From Photobacterium galatheae (lineage in GTDB: Bacteria; Pseudomonadota; Gammaproteobacteria; Enterobacterales; Vibrionaceae), in contig NZ_JMIB01000032.1 of the NCBI RefSeq assembly GCF_000695255.1, positions 62,001-126,000 of the forward strand: DNA of 64,000 nucleotides, written 5' to 3'. The notes below the pieces were generated by a model. That model searched no databases. It worked only from the letters and a program-made list of their open reading frames with translations, and was not told the DNA's origin. The position numbers and the translations under genes were made by a program. Positions 42,244 through 51,921 of the stretch are shown piece by piece (the stretch's first letter is position 1; each line of letters starts with the position of its first letter).

Positions 42244-42271
42244 GAAAAAGCACCGGCTGGGTGCCGGTGCT
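42244..42271 (-). terminator. Terminator of the DUF3545 gene
   Basis: AGCACCGGC/GCCGGTGCT (42263-42271 with 42249-42257), loop TGGGT, is followed on the minus strand by TTTTT. It may also stop the hemerythrin transcript, though with a weaker tail. Confidence 0.8.
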
Positions 42272-42302
42272 GATTGTTATCTGGCGTATGACTCAGCTTG
42301 GT

Positions 42303-42482
42303 TCAGATGTCCACCTCGTCGGTGAATTCATGTAAGATATCGATTTCCTGAAGTTCCTTTTTCAGGCGCTGTTTATCTTTCAGTGCTTCAATTTCCCGCC
42401 ATTTTCGTTTGACTGGCTTACTGCGTGAGTTACGACGGGGTAAATCGCTTTCAAGTATTTGGTCAAATCCGAAGCTATCCAT
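42303..42482 (-). CDS. DUF3545 family small protein
   Basis: The 59-residue ORF starts MDSFGFDQILESDLPRRNSR and has a basic middle (SKPVKRKWREIEALKDKQRLKKEL) and an acidic tail (DEVDI). This NSRSKP-KRKWREIE pattern is the DUF3545 family of Vibrio and relatives, of unknown function. The ATG at 42482 has GAGGTG upstream and a good terminator follows the stop, so this short gene has all signs of expression. The charge pattern suggests RNA or protein binding (inference). Confidence 0.8.
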   Translation of the reverse strand: MDSFGFDQILESDLPRRNSRSKPVKRKWREIEALKDKQRLKKELQEIDILHEFTDEVDI

Positions 42483-42928
42483 AGTGCACCTCGCTCAATC
42501 CTGAGTATTGCTCAGATATAGGGAGCATTTTGCCCCTTGGTCATCAGTTAAATATCACAATCAGGCATAGAATAAAATTGAACCATTTCGCATTTGTTAC
42601 TTATTTGTGAAACTCCTTCACACGTCATCAATTGGGCAATGGTTTGTCCAGTGGCGGCCAGCGCCATCAAACCCTCACTTTTTCATGGACACCATTGATT
42701 TTTGAGAACTAACTCATCATTATCGCTCAGGTTTTCATCAGTGCGGAGCTGGACTGGCCGGAATGTCCGGATTGAACTGTTTTCAGGGGGCCAGCAAAGG
42801 TTTTCTGGTTTGAGAACAGCCTATACTGTCAAAGTGATGTAGAAAGTGATGACGTTGAATGAATACAGACCGACTCGAAATGCCGGGTGGTGTGTGAAGC
42901 CGGGCGATGAATACGCTAAGGGGTTGAA
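42483..42928. other. Gene-free region upstream of the AGCS symporter
   Basis: This 446-base stretch holds the DUF3545 promoter (minus) and the symporter promoter and leader (plus). A CRP-like palindrome TGTGA-N7-TCACA is present at about 42606-42622, but its spacer is one base too long. The conserved core of a glycine riboswitch, often found before this transporter family, was looked for and not seen. Confidence 0.5.
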
Positions 42929-44359
42929 GTGACAAGTCAGCTAAATTTCCTGAATGATCTGCTGTGGGGATCTGTCCTGATTTATCTGCTGATCGGGGTC
43001 GGGCTCTTTTTTACCTATCGGCTGGGATTTATCCAGTTCCGTCATTTTCGGCACATGTTTCAAGTGATGAAAAACAGCCGTAAGTCAGATGCGGCAGGGA
43101 TTTCTTCATTTCAGGCGCTGTGTACCAGCCTGGCAGCCCGGGTTGGGACCGGGAATATGGCTGGTGTGGCGGTTGCACTGACGCTCGGTGGACCCGGGGC
43201 TATTTTCTGGATGTGGTTGATTGCGATGCTGGGCATGGCAACGGCCTTTGCGGAAAGCGCCTTGGCTCAGCTGTATAAAACCCGTGACGACGAAGGTAAC
43301 TATCGCGGTGGCCCGGCCTACTATATGGAGAAAGGGCTTGGCATGCGCTGGATGGGCGTGGTCTTCTCGATCTTCCTGATCATTGCCTTTGGACTGGTTT
43401 TTAATGCCGTGCAGGCGAACTCGATTGCCAAAGCAATGAACGTGGCTTTTGGCTGGCAGCCACTCGTGGTCGGGATGGTGCTGGTCGCGCTGACCGGATT
43501 TATCATTTTTGGCGGGATGCGTACCATCGCCAGGACGGCTGAAATTCTGGTGCCGGCGATGGCGATTTGTTATCTGACGCTGGCACTGGTCGTGGTGGCG
43601 ATGAATATTGAACAGGTGCCGTCGGTGCTGGCACTGATCTTCCGCAGCGCATTCGGTCTGGAAGAAGCCGCTTCAGGGGCTTTGGGTTATACCATTGCGC
43701 AGGGGATGATCAACGGTCTCAAACGCGGTCTGTTTTCGAATGAAGCCGGAATGGGTTCAGCGCCGAATGCGGCAGCATCGGCCACGCCTTATCCGCCTCA
43801 TCCGGCATCTCAGGGGTATGTTCAGATGCTGGGGGTCTTTACCGATACCATTGTGATTTGTAGTGCGACGGTCGCGATTATCCTCATGTCGGGTGAATAT
43901 GTTCCCCACAGTGAAGTCACCGGCATCGAACTGACACAGCGGGCGCTGTCTTCTCAGGTGGGTGACTGGGGGGAAGTCTTCATCGCTATCGCCATCTTTT
44001 TATTTGCTTTCACTTCGCTGGTGGCCAATTACTCGTATGCGGAAACCAATCTGATCTTTCTGGAGCACAATCATAAGGCTGGTCTGGCCATTTTCCGTCT
44101 GGTGGTGCTGGGGATGGTGATGTTCGGGGCGCTGGCTGAACTGCCGACGGTGTGGACGATGGCCGATATCTCGATGGGGATGATGGCCATTATTAACCTG
44201 ATTGCGATTGTGCTGATGTCGGGCACTGTGGTGAAGCTAGCCAGAGACTATAACACTCAGCTTTCACTGGGTAAGCTGCCGACCTTCGATAGCCGTCAGT
44301 ATCCCGAGTTACATGCCCAGTTAGATGAAGAAATCTGGACGCGTTCACCGGAACGATAG
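42929..44359 (+). CDS. Sodium:alanine/glycine symporter (AGCS family)
   Basis: The 476-residue polytopic inner-membrane symporter imports alanine or glycine with sodium. AGCS motifs are SLAARVGTGNMAGVAVALTLGGPGAIFWMW, the GGPAYYMEKGLG loop, and GLKRGLFSNEAGMGSAPNAAASA. About ten to eleven membrane segments can be drawn. Translation starts at GTG 42929 after AAGGGG. A terminator follows 23 bases after the stop. It is monocistronic. Confidence 0.93.
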   Translation: MTSQLNFLNDLLWGSVLIYLLIGVGLFFTYRLGFIQFRHFRHMFQVMKNSRKSDAAGISSFQALCTSLAARVGTGNMAGVAVALTLGGPGAIFWMWLIAMLGMATAFAESALAQLYKTRDDEGNYRGGPAYYMEKGLGMRWMGVVFSIFLIIAFGLVFNAVQANSIAKAMNVAFGWQPLVVGMVLVALTGFIIFGGMRTIARTAEILVPAMAICYLTLALVVVAMNIEQVPSVLALIFRSAFGLEEAASGALGYTIAQGMINGLKRGLFSNEAGMGSAPNAAASATPYPPHPASQGYVQMLGVFTDTIVICSATVAIILMSGEYVPHSEVTGIELTQRALSSQVGDWGEVFIAIAIFLFAFTSLVANYSYAETNLIFLEHNHKAGLAIFRLVVLGMVMFGALAELPTVWTMADISMGMMAIINLIAIVLMSGTVVKLARDYNTQLSLGKLPTFDSRQYPELHAQLDEEIWTRSPER

Positions 44360-44382
44360 GTCTGGCCGATGACTGAGAAAGT

Positions 44383-44412
44383 AAAAACCACGTGGGTTCT
44401 ACGTGGTTTTTT
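44383..44412 (+). terminator. Intrinsic terminator of the AGCS symporter gene
   Basis: An 11-bp stem AAAAACCACGT/ACGTGGTTTTT (44383-44393 with 44401-44411), 7-base loop and T run. Confidence 0.88.
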
Positions 44413-44464
44413 CATGTCGAAATGATACTCTTTGAGGCAGTTTAACGCATAGGAAATCGAAAAA

Positions 44465-45238
44465 ATGCTGATTGTGGTCTCGCCTGCGAAAACGCTGGAT
44501 TATGAATCGCCTTTGGCGACAGAAACTTATACTCAGCCTGAACTCTTGGATCACTCAGCGGAGTTGATCGAGGTTTGCAGGACGCTGACCCCGATGGACA
44601 TTGCCAGTCTGATGAAGGTGAGTGACAAGATCGCTGGCCTGAATGCAGCCCGCTTTGCCGAATGGCAGCCAGATTTTACCCCGGCCAATTCCCGACAGGC
44701 GATTCTGGCATTTAAAGGGGATGTCTACACCGGGTTGGAAGCTGAAAGCATGGACGCCGCGGACTTTGCTTTTGCACAGCAACATTTGCGGATGCTGTCT
44801 GGCCTGTATGGTCTGTTGCGCCCGCTGGATCTGATGCAGCCATACCGGCTGGAAATGGGGACGAAGCTGGCCAATGGCCGCGGTACGAACCTGTACCAGT
44901 TCTGGGATAACATCATCACCGAGAAACTGAATACAGCATTGGCTGAGCAGGGGGATGACATTCTGATCAATCTGGCATCGAATGAATACTTCAAAGCGGT
45001 GAAGCCGAAATCACTCAAAGGCAAGGTGGTCACCCCGGTCTTTAAGGACTGTAAGAACGGACAGTACAAGGTCATCAGTTTCTTTGCCAAAAAGGCACGC
45101 GGCATGATGGCGCGTTACATGATTGATCATCGTCTGACATCGGTGGAACAGCTGAAAAAATTTGACGTCGCCGGCTATTATTTCTCGCCAGAAGAGTCGA
45201 CGGATAAAGAACTGGTCTTCAAGCGCGAAGAACAATAA
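44465..45238 (+). CDS. yaaA: Peroxide stress protein YaaA
   Basis: The 257-residue cytosolic protein of the UPF0246 family lowers free iron and so protects DNA during hydrogen peroxide stress in E. coli (OxyR regulon). Hallmarks are [57 protein letters not shown] and [14 protein letters not shown]. The length equals the E. coli protein closely. A strong bidirectional terminator separates it from convergent srmB. Confidence 0.95.
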   Translation: MLIVVSPAKTLDYESPLATETYTQPELLDHSAELIEVCRTLTPMDIASLMKVSDKIAGLNAARFAEWQPDFTPANSRQAILAFKGDVYTGLEAESMDAADFAFAQQHLRMLSGLYGLLRPLDLMQPYRLEMGTKLANGRGTNLYQFWDNIITEKLNTALAEQGDDILINLASNEYFKAVKPKSLKGKVVTPVFKDCKNGQYKVISFFAKKARGMMARYMIDHRLTSVEQLKKFDVAGYYFSPEESTDKELVFKREEQ

Positions 45239-45263
45239 GTTATCGCCAAGACAAGAAGATGAT

Positions 45264-45296
45264 AAAAAGGGCCGGATGATTCATCCGGCCCTTTTT
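45264..45296. terminator. Bidirectional terminator between yaaA and srmB
   Basis: AAAAAGGGCCGGATG pairs with CATCCGGCCCTTTTT (45264-45278 with 45282-45296) around a 3-base loop; A and T runs on both sides. Confidence 0.9.
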
Positions 45297-45319
45297 GTTG
45301 ATTTTGTCGTCAGGATAGC

Positions 45320-46555
45320 TTACTTCGCAGATTTATTTTTCGCCGTTTTCTTTTTGGCGCCTGCTTTTTTGCTGTCTTTGGTTTTTTTCTTTTTCTTCAC
45401 CGTGGACGGCTTTTTGTTTTTCGGACGCATGCCCTCAATGAACCGCTCCGGCACTTCTTCTTTCATGTAACGGCTGACTCGCTCGATCATCGCCTGATCA
45501 TGCGCCTCAACCAGGGAGATGGCAGTGCCTTTCTTCCCAGCGCGGGCCGTTCGGCCGATACGGTGCAGGTACACATCGGCAGTGCGTGGCATGTCGAAGT
45601 TAATCACGTGGCTGACATCCGGCAGGTCGATGCCGCGGGCCGCGACATCGGTGGCGATCAGGATGTTGACTTCCCCTTCACTGAAACGACGGATGGTGTT
45701 GTTGCGGCTGGCTTGTGCCATTTCGCCTTGAATCCAGCAGCAAGGCACTTGCATGGCTGCCAGCTTATCGCGCAGCTCCGCCAGACGTTCACGGGTTTTG
45801 ACAAAAATGATACTGCGCTCAGCCTGTTCTTTCAGGATATTTTCCAGCAGTGCCAGCTTGTGCGTCATGTCGTCACAGCGATGGTAGACTTGGTGGATCT
45901 TCTTGCGCTCACGGCGAGGCGGCTCGGCGTTGACTTCAACCGGCTCATTGAGAATGGTACGGGAAAATTCACGAACGCCTTTGCCTTCCAGGGTTGCCGA
46001 GAACAACAGGCTCTGGCGGCGCCAGCGGCATTCTTCATGGACACGTTTCACGACCGCGCCGAAACCCATGTCCAGCATGCGGTCGGCTTCATCCAGGATG
46101 AGACATTCAATGGCGCGGCAATCGAATTTCTCGCCTTCGATGTATTCCATCAGCCGACCCGGTGTGGCGACCACGATGTCCTGGGTTTTACCCAGATACT
46201 CTGCGTGATCGTCGTAAGAGATCCCGCCGGTAATGGTGAAGATCTTCAAATCAGTGTGCGCAGCCAGTGCTTTGGCCTGATCGGCGACCTGAATGGCCAG
46301 TTCACGGGTTGGTGTCAGGATCAGAACCCGGGCTGGTCCCGGTTTACGTCGTGGGAAGTCCAGCAGGTGCTGAATCATGGGCAGCACAAAGGCTGCAGTT
46401 TTTCCGGTACCCGTCGGGGCGGAAGCCAGAACGTCACGGCCATCCAGGGCATGAGGGATAGCTTCTGCCTGTACAACGGTCGGACGGGAAAAGCCCATGT
46501 CTTCAATCGCCTGTAGCAGTTCGCCATCTAACTCTAGTTCGGAAAAATCTCTCAC
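45320..46555 (-). CDS. srmB: ATP-dependent RNA helicase SrmB
   Basis: This 411-residue DEAD-box helicase acts in 50S ribosome assembly. Motifs run in order: Q-motif (GFSRPTVVQAEAIP), Walker A ASAPTGTGKT, PTRELAIQ, TPGRL, DEAD box (ILDEADRMLDMGF), SAT, then the second RecA domain with ARGIDLPDV and HRIGRTARAG. The C-terminal tail is almost entirely Lys, Ala, Thr and Ser (about the last 35 residues), a likely RNA-tethering arm. It is closest to SrmB by the MRDFSELELD start and the tail. It is downstream of trmN6 on the same strand but 162 bases away. Confidence 0.92.
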   Translation of the reverse strand: MRDFSELELDGELLQAIEDMGFSRPTVVQAEAIPHALDGRDVLASAPTGTGKTAAFVLPMIQHLLDFPRRKPGPARVLILTPTRELAIQVADQAKALAAHTDLKIFTITGGISYDDHAEYLGKTQDIVVATPGRLMEYIEGEKFDCRAIECLILDEADRMLDMGFGAVVKRVHEECRWRRQSLLFSATLEGKGVREFSRTILNEPVEVNAEPPRRERKKIHQVYHRCDDMTHKLALLENILKEQAERSIIFVKTRERLAELRDKLAAMQVPCCWIQGEMAQASRNNTIRRFSEGEVNILIATDVAARGIDLPDVSHVINFDMPRTADVYLHRIGRTARAGKKGTAISLVEAHDQAMIERVSRYMKEEVPERFIEGMRPKNKKPSTVKKKKKTKDSKKAGAKKKTAKNKSAK

Positions 46556-46717
46556 CTGTCTTACTCCTCGGTCGCTTGCTGCCCGTGTTTCTGCGTTGGG
46601 GGCAGGCAGAGCACTGCTGTGATTCAGTTAAGGGGCGGCATTATAGTGTGAATTGGTGCAAGTATCACCGATTAAAGCACAAAAACTTAGCCCGTTGGTG
46701 CCGGACACCGCTTCGCC

Positions 46718-47485
46718 TCAGAGTTTCAGGTAGAACGCTCGGGTCAGGGTAATGAATTCTGGCGAGTACTGACCGTCCTGATGGATGGTCAGTGTTGTCT
46801 GCTCGCAGTGCCCGGGTTGGTGCATCAGCTCAATTAAGAGCCGGGAAACAGGTTTGGTGGCCGTGCTCCGAACCTGACACAGGCGACGACAGTAAAGTTG
46901 GTGGTCTGTCAGCATGGCCAGTAAGGCTTCCCCTTCTGTCAGTGGCAGGATCAGACTTGCGCATCCATCCGCAGCCAGCAGGTGTGTGAGGCCGCTCAGC
47001 AGTACCTGATGAGATAAGGTATTAGTGTGGCGCGCGGTCGCACGGCGCTGACAATTGGCCTGTTCACCACTGTTGAAATAGGGCGGATTACACAAAATGG
47101 TGTGAAAGGCACCTGCGGGCTGGGTGGTTGCCCACGACCGGATATCCTGTTGTTCGGCCTGAAGGCGGTCATGCCAGGGGGAAAGTATAAAATTCTGGCG
47201 GGCTGCAGTCACCGCTGTCGGATCAATATCGACGGCGAGGATCTGTGGTGAACTGCCCTGACTATATTGTGCGGCGATTCGTTGTGCAGCCATTAAGGCG
47301 AGCAATCCGCTGCCACAACCGATATCCAGTAAGGCATTGGTGCCGGGCGTCGCTTCGGGGTGTGGGAGCGACGCCCAGGCACCCAGCAACACACCATCGG
47401 TACTGACTGGCATTCCACAACCGTGGTCATCCACATGGAATTGTTTAAACGTAAAACCTTTTTTCATCGAATGATTCGCGGGCAT
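46718..47485 (-). CDS. trmN6: tRNA1(Val) adenine-37 N6-methyltransferase (YfiC)
   Basis: The 255-residue SAM-dependent methyltransferase modifies A37 of tRNA-Val. The N-terminal GFTFKQFHVDDHGCGMPVSTDGVLLGAWA is the family signature, followed by the SAM-binding LLDIGCGSGLLALMAAQR and the catalytic NPPY in LCNPPYFNSGEQ. The start is uncertain: ATG 47485 gives an N-terminus of E. coli-like length, while ATG 47467 is also possible, and neither has a strong ribosome site. It lies upstream of srmB, which is also its neighbour in E. coli (divergent there). Confidence 0.9.
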   Translation of the reverse strand: MPANHSMKKGFTFKQFHVDDHGCGMPVSTDGVLLGAWASLPHPEATPGTNALLDIGCGSGLLALMAAQRIAAQYSQGSSPQILAVDIDPTAVTAARQNFILSPWHDRLQAEQQDIRSWATTQPAGAFHTILCNPPYFNSGEQANCQRRATARHTNTLSHQVLLSGLTHLLAADGCASLILPLTEGEALLAMLTDHQLYCRRLCQVRSTATKPVSRLLIELMHQPGHCEQTTLTIHQDGQYSPEFITLTRAFYLKL

Positions 47486-47822
47486 CGATTAAGAAATATG
47501 GAGCGCTATTATACCTGAAGGCCCGGTAAATCCATGCTGACACTGTAAACTCTGGACTCTTACTGGTTAATTACTCTGTTTTGGATGTTTTGTGACCATG
47601 GTTCTGTATGGTCATGATTTCTGAATAATAACCATTATTTGGTGTAATATTCCGTTAATTTCCTCGATAAGCCAAAGAAAGTGGTGTTTTTGGCTGTGAG
47701 GTTGCCACTGGCGTTCTTTTGCTTCATTATGCTGCCTCTTTAGCTGTGCGTAGTGAGATATGCCAGCGCTATAACTTTTATATGCAAACACAACTAAACA
47801 ACAGACGAGTGGAAGGTGCAGT
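47486..47822. other. Divergent gap between trmN6 and brnQ
   Basis: This 337-base AT-rich stretch should hold the promoters of trmN6 (minus) and brnQ (plus). No specific operator, hairpin or ORF with a ribosome site was seen. Confidence 0.5.
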
Positions 47823-49133
47823 TTGAAAGACACACTCAAAGTTTCAGATATCTTGGCGATTGGTTTTATGACCTTCGCGTTTTTCCTGGGGGCTGGGAAT
47901 ATCATTTTCCCACCACAAGCCGGTCTGAGTGCAGGTGAGAACCTGTTGCCAGCGATGCTCGGCTTCCTGTCGACCGCTGTGGGGCTGCCGCTGATCGGGA
48001 TTGTTGCTGTCGCTGTTGCCGGTGGGGGCTGGAAAGGTCTGACCCGCGATTTGCCGCCATTTATCGCGACCCTGATGGCCGTCCTGATTTTCATCATTAT
48101 TGGCCCTGCATTTGCTGCGCCGCGTACCGGTCTGGTCGCGTACGAAATGGCAGTGAAACCTTTTATCGAAGATGCCGGACAAACCAGCCTGACCATTTTT
48201 TCTGTTGTCTTTTTTGCGCTGGCCCTGTTCTTTGCCTGGTCTCGTGGCAAGCTGATTGATTCGATTGGTAAACTGCTGACTCCAGCACTGTTTGCTGTAC
48301 TGGCCATTCTGGCGGTGGCGGTCTTTTTGAATCCGCAAAGTGAGATCCTGACAGCGCAGGGTGATTACGCAAACATGGCGTTCACCAAAGGCTTCTTGGA
48401 AGGCTATAACACCATGGATACCTTTGCTGCGCTGATGTTCGGGATGCTGATTGTGGATGTGATCCGCAAGAAAGGCATCAAGGATGAGAAAGCGACCTGC
48501 AAATACCTGATGATGGCTGGTGTGATTGCCGCTGCTGGTTTGGCATTCGTTTATATTTCTCTGTTCTATCTGGGCGCGACCAGTGCTGCTGTCGCTGAAG
48601 GTGCAGCCAATGGCGGTGCGATTCTGGCCGGTTATGTGCTGGCACTGTTCGGTCCTGTGGGTCAGTACATTCTGTCTGCCATTGTGATGCTGGCGTGTCT
48701 GACCACGGCAATTGGCCTGATCAGTGCTTGTGCCGACTACTTCAGCTCGCTGACCCGTCTGTCTTATGAGGTATGGGCCGTCATTCTTGCTGTGATCTGT
48801 GGTGTGGTTGCGAATGTGGGTCTGAATCAGCTGATTAGCCTGTCAGTCCCAGTTCTGTTTGCACTGTATCCTGTGGCCGTTGCTTTGGTGATGCTGACTT
48901 TTGTGCGCCGTTTTCTGCCGAATCCGCGTCTGGCGTACCGTGTGGTGCTGCTGGTCTCTCTGGTATTCAGCATGATTGATGCGGCAAAAGTTATGGAACT
49001 GGATGTATCTTTCCTGAATTTCCTGCCATTGTTTGAGTACGGTATGGCGTGGACAATGCCAACGTTGCTGGCGCTGGTGGTGACGCGTTTTATCCGTGCA
49101 GATATCTGCGAGCCGGAAGCACAACAGGCTTAA
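47823..49133 (+). CDS. brnQ: Branched-chain amino acid transporter BrnQ
   Basis: This 436-residue LIVCS-family inner-membrane carrier imports Leu, Ile and Val with a cation. The family start is present (DILAIGFMTFAFFLGAGNIIFPPQAGL), followed by about 12 hydrophobic segments, GRGKL-type loop SRGKLIDSIGKLLTPAL and ACADYFSSLTRLSY. Translation begins at TTG 47823, supported by GGAAGG 6 bases upstream and by alignment with the family N-terminus. A strong terminator follows. Confidence 0.93.
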   Translation: MKDTLKVSDILAIGFMTFAFFLGAGNIIFPPQAGLSAGENLLPAMLGFLSTAVGLPLIGIVAVAVAGGGWKGLTRDLPPFIATLMAVLIFIIIGPAFAAPRTGLVAYEMAVKPFIEDAGQTSLTIFSVVFFALALFFAWSRGKLIDSIGKLLTPALFAVLAILAVAVFLNPQSEILTAQGDYANMAFTKGFLEGYNTMDTFAALMFGMLIVDVIRKKGIKDEKATCKYLMMAGVIAAAGLAFVYISLFYLGATSAAVAEGAANGGAILAGYVLALFGPVGQYILSAIVMLACLTTAIGLISACADYFSSLTRLSYEVWAVILAVICGVVANVGLNQLISLSVPVLFALYPVAVALVMLTFVRRFLPNPRLAYRVVLLVSLVFSMIDAAKVMELDVSFLNFLPLFEYGMAWTMPTLLALVVTRFIRADICEPEAQQA

Positions 49134-49148
49134 ATGCTGTTCCCTGAA

Positions 49149-49182
49149 AAAACGCCCCGCATTTTTGTGCGGGGCGTTTTTG
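49149..49182 (+). terminator. Intrinsic terminator of brnQ
   Basis: AAAACGCCCCGCA/TGCGGGGCGTTTT (49149-49161 with 49168-49180), 6-base loop, flanked by A and T runs. It may also serve convergent fldB. Confidence 0.9.
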
Positions 49183-49208
49183 TTGGTGATGCCTTATTGG
49201 ATGATGCC

Positions 49209-49727
49209 TTAAAGGGAATCACCGTATTCTGTCAGCACCTGCTCGCACCATTGCTGTATGCGCTCATCACTGAAGTCATACTGACTGTCTTCATCCAGCG
49301 CCAGACCGACAAACAGAGACTTGTCTTCGGTCAGCGCTTTAGAGGCTTCAAAGTTGTACCCTTGATTTGGCCAGTAGCCAACAAACTGAGCGCCGGTAGG
49401 CAGCAGTTTGTCGTGTAGCATGCCCATGGCATCCAGATACCATTCTGTGTAGCCTTCCTGATCGCCCAGCCCGAACAGGGCAATGGTTTTTCCGGTCAGC
49501 GTCAGGCCGTCAAGCTGTTCCCAAACGGCTTCCCAGTCTTCCTGTAGTTCGCCGAAATCCCAGGTTGAGATCCCCAGGATCAGCAAATCATATTGATTCA
49601 TGTCGCTGAGATTGGTGTCTTTAATATTGTGCAGATCCACCAGATCTTCGCCGATGCAATCGCGGATTTTTTCTGCGGTCATTTCGGTATAGCAGGTGGT
49701 CGAGCCGTAAAACAGGCCGATTTTCAT
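49209..49727 (-). CDS. fldB: Flavodoxin 2 (FldB)
   Basis: The 172-residue FMN protein carries low-potential electrons. The FMN phosphate loop is [16 protein letters not shown], flanked by the isoalloxazine loops [12 protein letters not shown] and [15 protein letters not shown]. The C-terminus ([25 protein letters not shown]) is very close to E. coli FldB rather than FldA. It is divergent from xerD, as in E. coli. Confidence 0.95.
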   Translation of the reverse strand: MKIGLFYGSTTCYTEMTAEKIRDCIGEDLVDLHNIKDTNLSDMNQYDLLILGISTWDFGELQEDWEAVWEQLDGLTLTGKTIALFGLGDQEGYTEWYLDAMGMLHDKLLPTGAQFVGYWPNQGYNFEASKALTEDKSLFVGLALDEDSQYDFSDERIQQWCEQVLTEYGDSL

Positions 49728-49889
49728 ACTGATAATTCCTGGGGTGGCAACAAATTTTCGCTGATTTTACCCTCTCAGACGCTTCGGTGCACCCTTCCTG
49801 ACGACCCGGCTAGTTACATTGCCGGCGAAATTCAGTACTATGCTTCAAAGTACTGTATTTATATCCAGATGTTTTAGGAGCGGTGTGAC

Positions 49890-50792
49890 GTGGACAATAA
49901 CAATGACATCACCCTGATCGAACGCTTTTTAGATGCGATGTGGATGGAGCGGGGGCTGTCGGAAAACACCTTGTCTTCCTACCGGAACGATTTGATGAAA
50001 CTACAGCATTGGCTGGCTGAACGCAGCCAGGGCTTGCTGACGTTGCAATCGAGCGACTTGCAGAACTACCAGCAATGGTTGTTTGATGAAGACTTCAAAC
50101 AAAGCTCACGGGCCAGGATGACCTCAGCGCTACGCAGACTGTTCCAGTATCTGAACCGGGAGAAGCTACGCGATGATGATCCGAGTGCGCTGCTGCATAG
50201 TCCGCGTCTTCCGCAGCGTCTGCCGAAAGATATCACGGAAGCACAGGTCAGTGACCTGCTGAATGCGCCGGATGTCAACGATCCGCTGGAGCTGCGCGAT
50301 AAAGCCATGCTGGAATTGTTGTATGCGACGGGCCTGCGTGTCACCGAACTGGTCAGCCTGAGAATGGATAATGTCAGCCTGCGTCAGGGCGTTGTCAGGG
50401 TAACTGGTAAGGGGGACAAAGAGCGGCTGGTACCGATGGGAGAAGAGGCGCTGGAATGGATTGAAACCTTCCTGAGTCATGGGCGTCCGCAACTGCTGGG
50501 CGAGGTGAGTTCCGATGTGTTGTTTCCCAGTAAACGCGCGCGGCAGATGACCCGTCAGACGTTCTGGCACCGAATCAAACGTTATGCGGTCATCGCCGGG
50601 ATTGATGCGGATAGCTTGTCGCCACACGTGATGCGACACGCTTTTGCAACCCATCTGCTCAATTATGGTGCCGACTTGCGTGTTGTCCAGATGCTGCTGG
50701 GACACAGTGATTTATCGACCACTCAGATCTATACTCACGTTGCCACAGAACGCCTGAAACAGCTGCATCAGGAGCATCATCCCCGGGCATGA
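49890..50792 (+). CDS. xerD: Site-specific tyrosine recombinase XerD
   Basis: The 300-residue recombinase acts with XerC at dif to resolve chromosome dimers. The core-binding domain is at about 1-100 and the catalytic domain at 110-300. Catalytic residues are Arg150 (ATGLRVTEL), Lys174 (GKGDKERLVP), His246 and Arg249 (SPHVMRHAFATHLL), His272 (LGHSDLSTTQ) and Tyr281 (IYTHV). The start is GTG 49890 with AGGAG about 10 bases upstream. It is the first gene of the conserved xerD-dsbC-recJ run. Confidence 0.96.
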   Translation: MDNNNDITLIERFLDAMWMERGLSENTLSSYRNDLMKLQHWLAERSQGLLTLQSSDLQNYQQWLFDEDFKQSSRARMTSALRRLFQYLNREKLRDDDPSALLHSPRLPQRLPKDITEAQVSDLLNAPDVNDPLELRDKAMLELLYATGLRVTELVSLRMDNVSLRQGVVRVTGKGDKERLVPMGEEALEWIETFLSHGRPQLLGEVSSDVLFPSKRARQMTRQTFWHRIKRYAVIAGIDADSLSPHVMRHAFATHLLNYGADLRVVQMLLGHSDLSTTQIYTHVATERLKQLHQEHHPRA

Positions 50793-51014
50793 GACTCAGC
50801 CGATTTGGCGTGTTTGCACGCCAGTGACCTGAAAATTGATGCAGGTTGTTCCAGATAAATAGACCATACTGTGAACTGGGGCTGAGATCCCAATCATGTT
50901 CAGTGAAAGTCAGCTGAATATGAAATGACTTGCCTTTTGGCGCTGAACTTTGAAAGATGGGCGGACTCTAAAGGTCCGTACCTTTATCACCCACGTTTTG
51001 TTAAGGATGTTTTC

Positions 51015-51737
51015 ATGCCATTTTCCTGCCGTCCCCTGCTTGTTGCGCTGGCTGCGTTCACGGCTTTTTCTGCCAGTGCAGAGCCGAATGCTCGTGCTAT
51101 TGAGGCCACGCTGTCCCCGCTGGGTCTTACTGCTGCATCCGTGAAGCCATCACCGATCCAGGGGATGAGTGAAGTGGTGACCGAGCGCGGTATTATCTAT
51201 ATGTCTGACGATGGTCAGTACTTTCTGGCGGGTCATTTGTATCAGTCGGTGAATGGTGAGCCTGTGAATCTGACTGAACAGAAACTGGCGTCCATCAATA
51301 AAGACAAGCTCAAAAACATGACAGGCGAGATGATTGTCTATCCGGCCAAAGACGAAAAATATGTCGTCACCGTGTTTACCGATACCAGTTGTGGTTATTG
51401 TCGCAAACTGCACAGTGAGATGCAGGCCTACAATGATGCCGGAATTACCATCCGTTATCTGGCGTTCCCGCGCGGCGGTGAGCGTTCGCAGAACTTTGAC
51501 GAGATGAGCGCTATCTGGGCAGCCAAAGATCGTGTGAAAGCGATGGATGAAGCCAAAAAAGGAAAACTGGATATCGAACAAAGCCCGCACAATGATGCGC
51601 TGGTGATGAAGCATTACCAGTTGGGTGTGGCGATGGGTGTGTCAGGCACACCTGCTCTGGTGCTGGAAGACGGCACCATGCTGCCGGGTTATCAGCCAGC
51701 CAGCCGACTATTGCAGTTCCTCAACAGCCGCAGTTAA
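51015..51737 (+). CDS. dsbC: Thiol:disulfide isomerase DsbC
   Basis: This 240-residue periplasmic homodimer corrects wrong disulfides. A signal peptide (residues 1 to about 22) ends ASAEP. The dimerisation domain follows, then the thioredoxin domain with active-site CGYC (126-129) in FTDTSCGYCRKLH and the cis-Pro loop GVSGTPALVLEDG. The ATG at 51015 is chosen because AAGGATG lies just upstream and it gives a proper signal peptide; a longer in-frame ORF from 50925 would bury it. It lies between xerD and recJ as in E. coli. Confidence 0.95.
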   Translation: MPFSCRPLLVALAAFTAFSASAEPNARAIEATLSPLGLTAASVKPSPIQGMSEVVTERGIIYMSDDGQYFLAGHLYQSVNGEPVNLTEQKLASINKDKLKNMTGEMIVYPAKDEKYVVTVFTDTSCGYCRKLHSEMQAYNDAGITIRYLAFPRGGERSQNFDEMSAIWAAKDRVKAMDEAKKGKLDIEQSPHNDALVMKHYQLGVAMGVSGTPALVLEDGTMLPGYQPASRLLQFLNSRS

Positions 51738-51759
51738 TGCCCTGAAGTCAGAAATTCAC

Positions 51760-51788
51760 AGCCCGCAGATTGATGCGGGCTGTTGTTT
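51760..51788 (+). terminator. Hairpin between dsbC and recJ
   Basis: AGCCCGCA/TGCGGGCT (51760-51767 with 51774-51781), loop GATTGA, is followed by GTTGTTTA. The interrupted T tract suggests partial termination. Confidence 0.6.
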
Positions 51789-51921
51789 ATTTCGCCTTAC
51801 CAAAGGATATAAAACTGTGAATCAGCGACCCGACGGTTCATACCCGGGTACACGCCATGGCCGTTTTTTGATATAACAGCTCTCCATCATTTCAGCCTGC
51901 AACACACCAACAAGAATTTGC

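Noticed and set aside
42606..42622. CRP-like palindrome upstream of the AGCS symporter (TGTGA-N7-TCACA)
   Set aside because: The spacer is one base too long and the site is about 300 bases from the gene.
42483..42928. Glycine riboswitch before the AGCS symporter
   Set aside because: Looked for because Vibrio has one before a related transporter; the conserved glycine aptamer core was not found.
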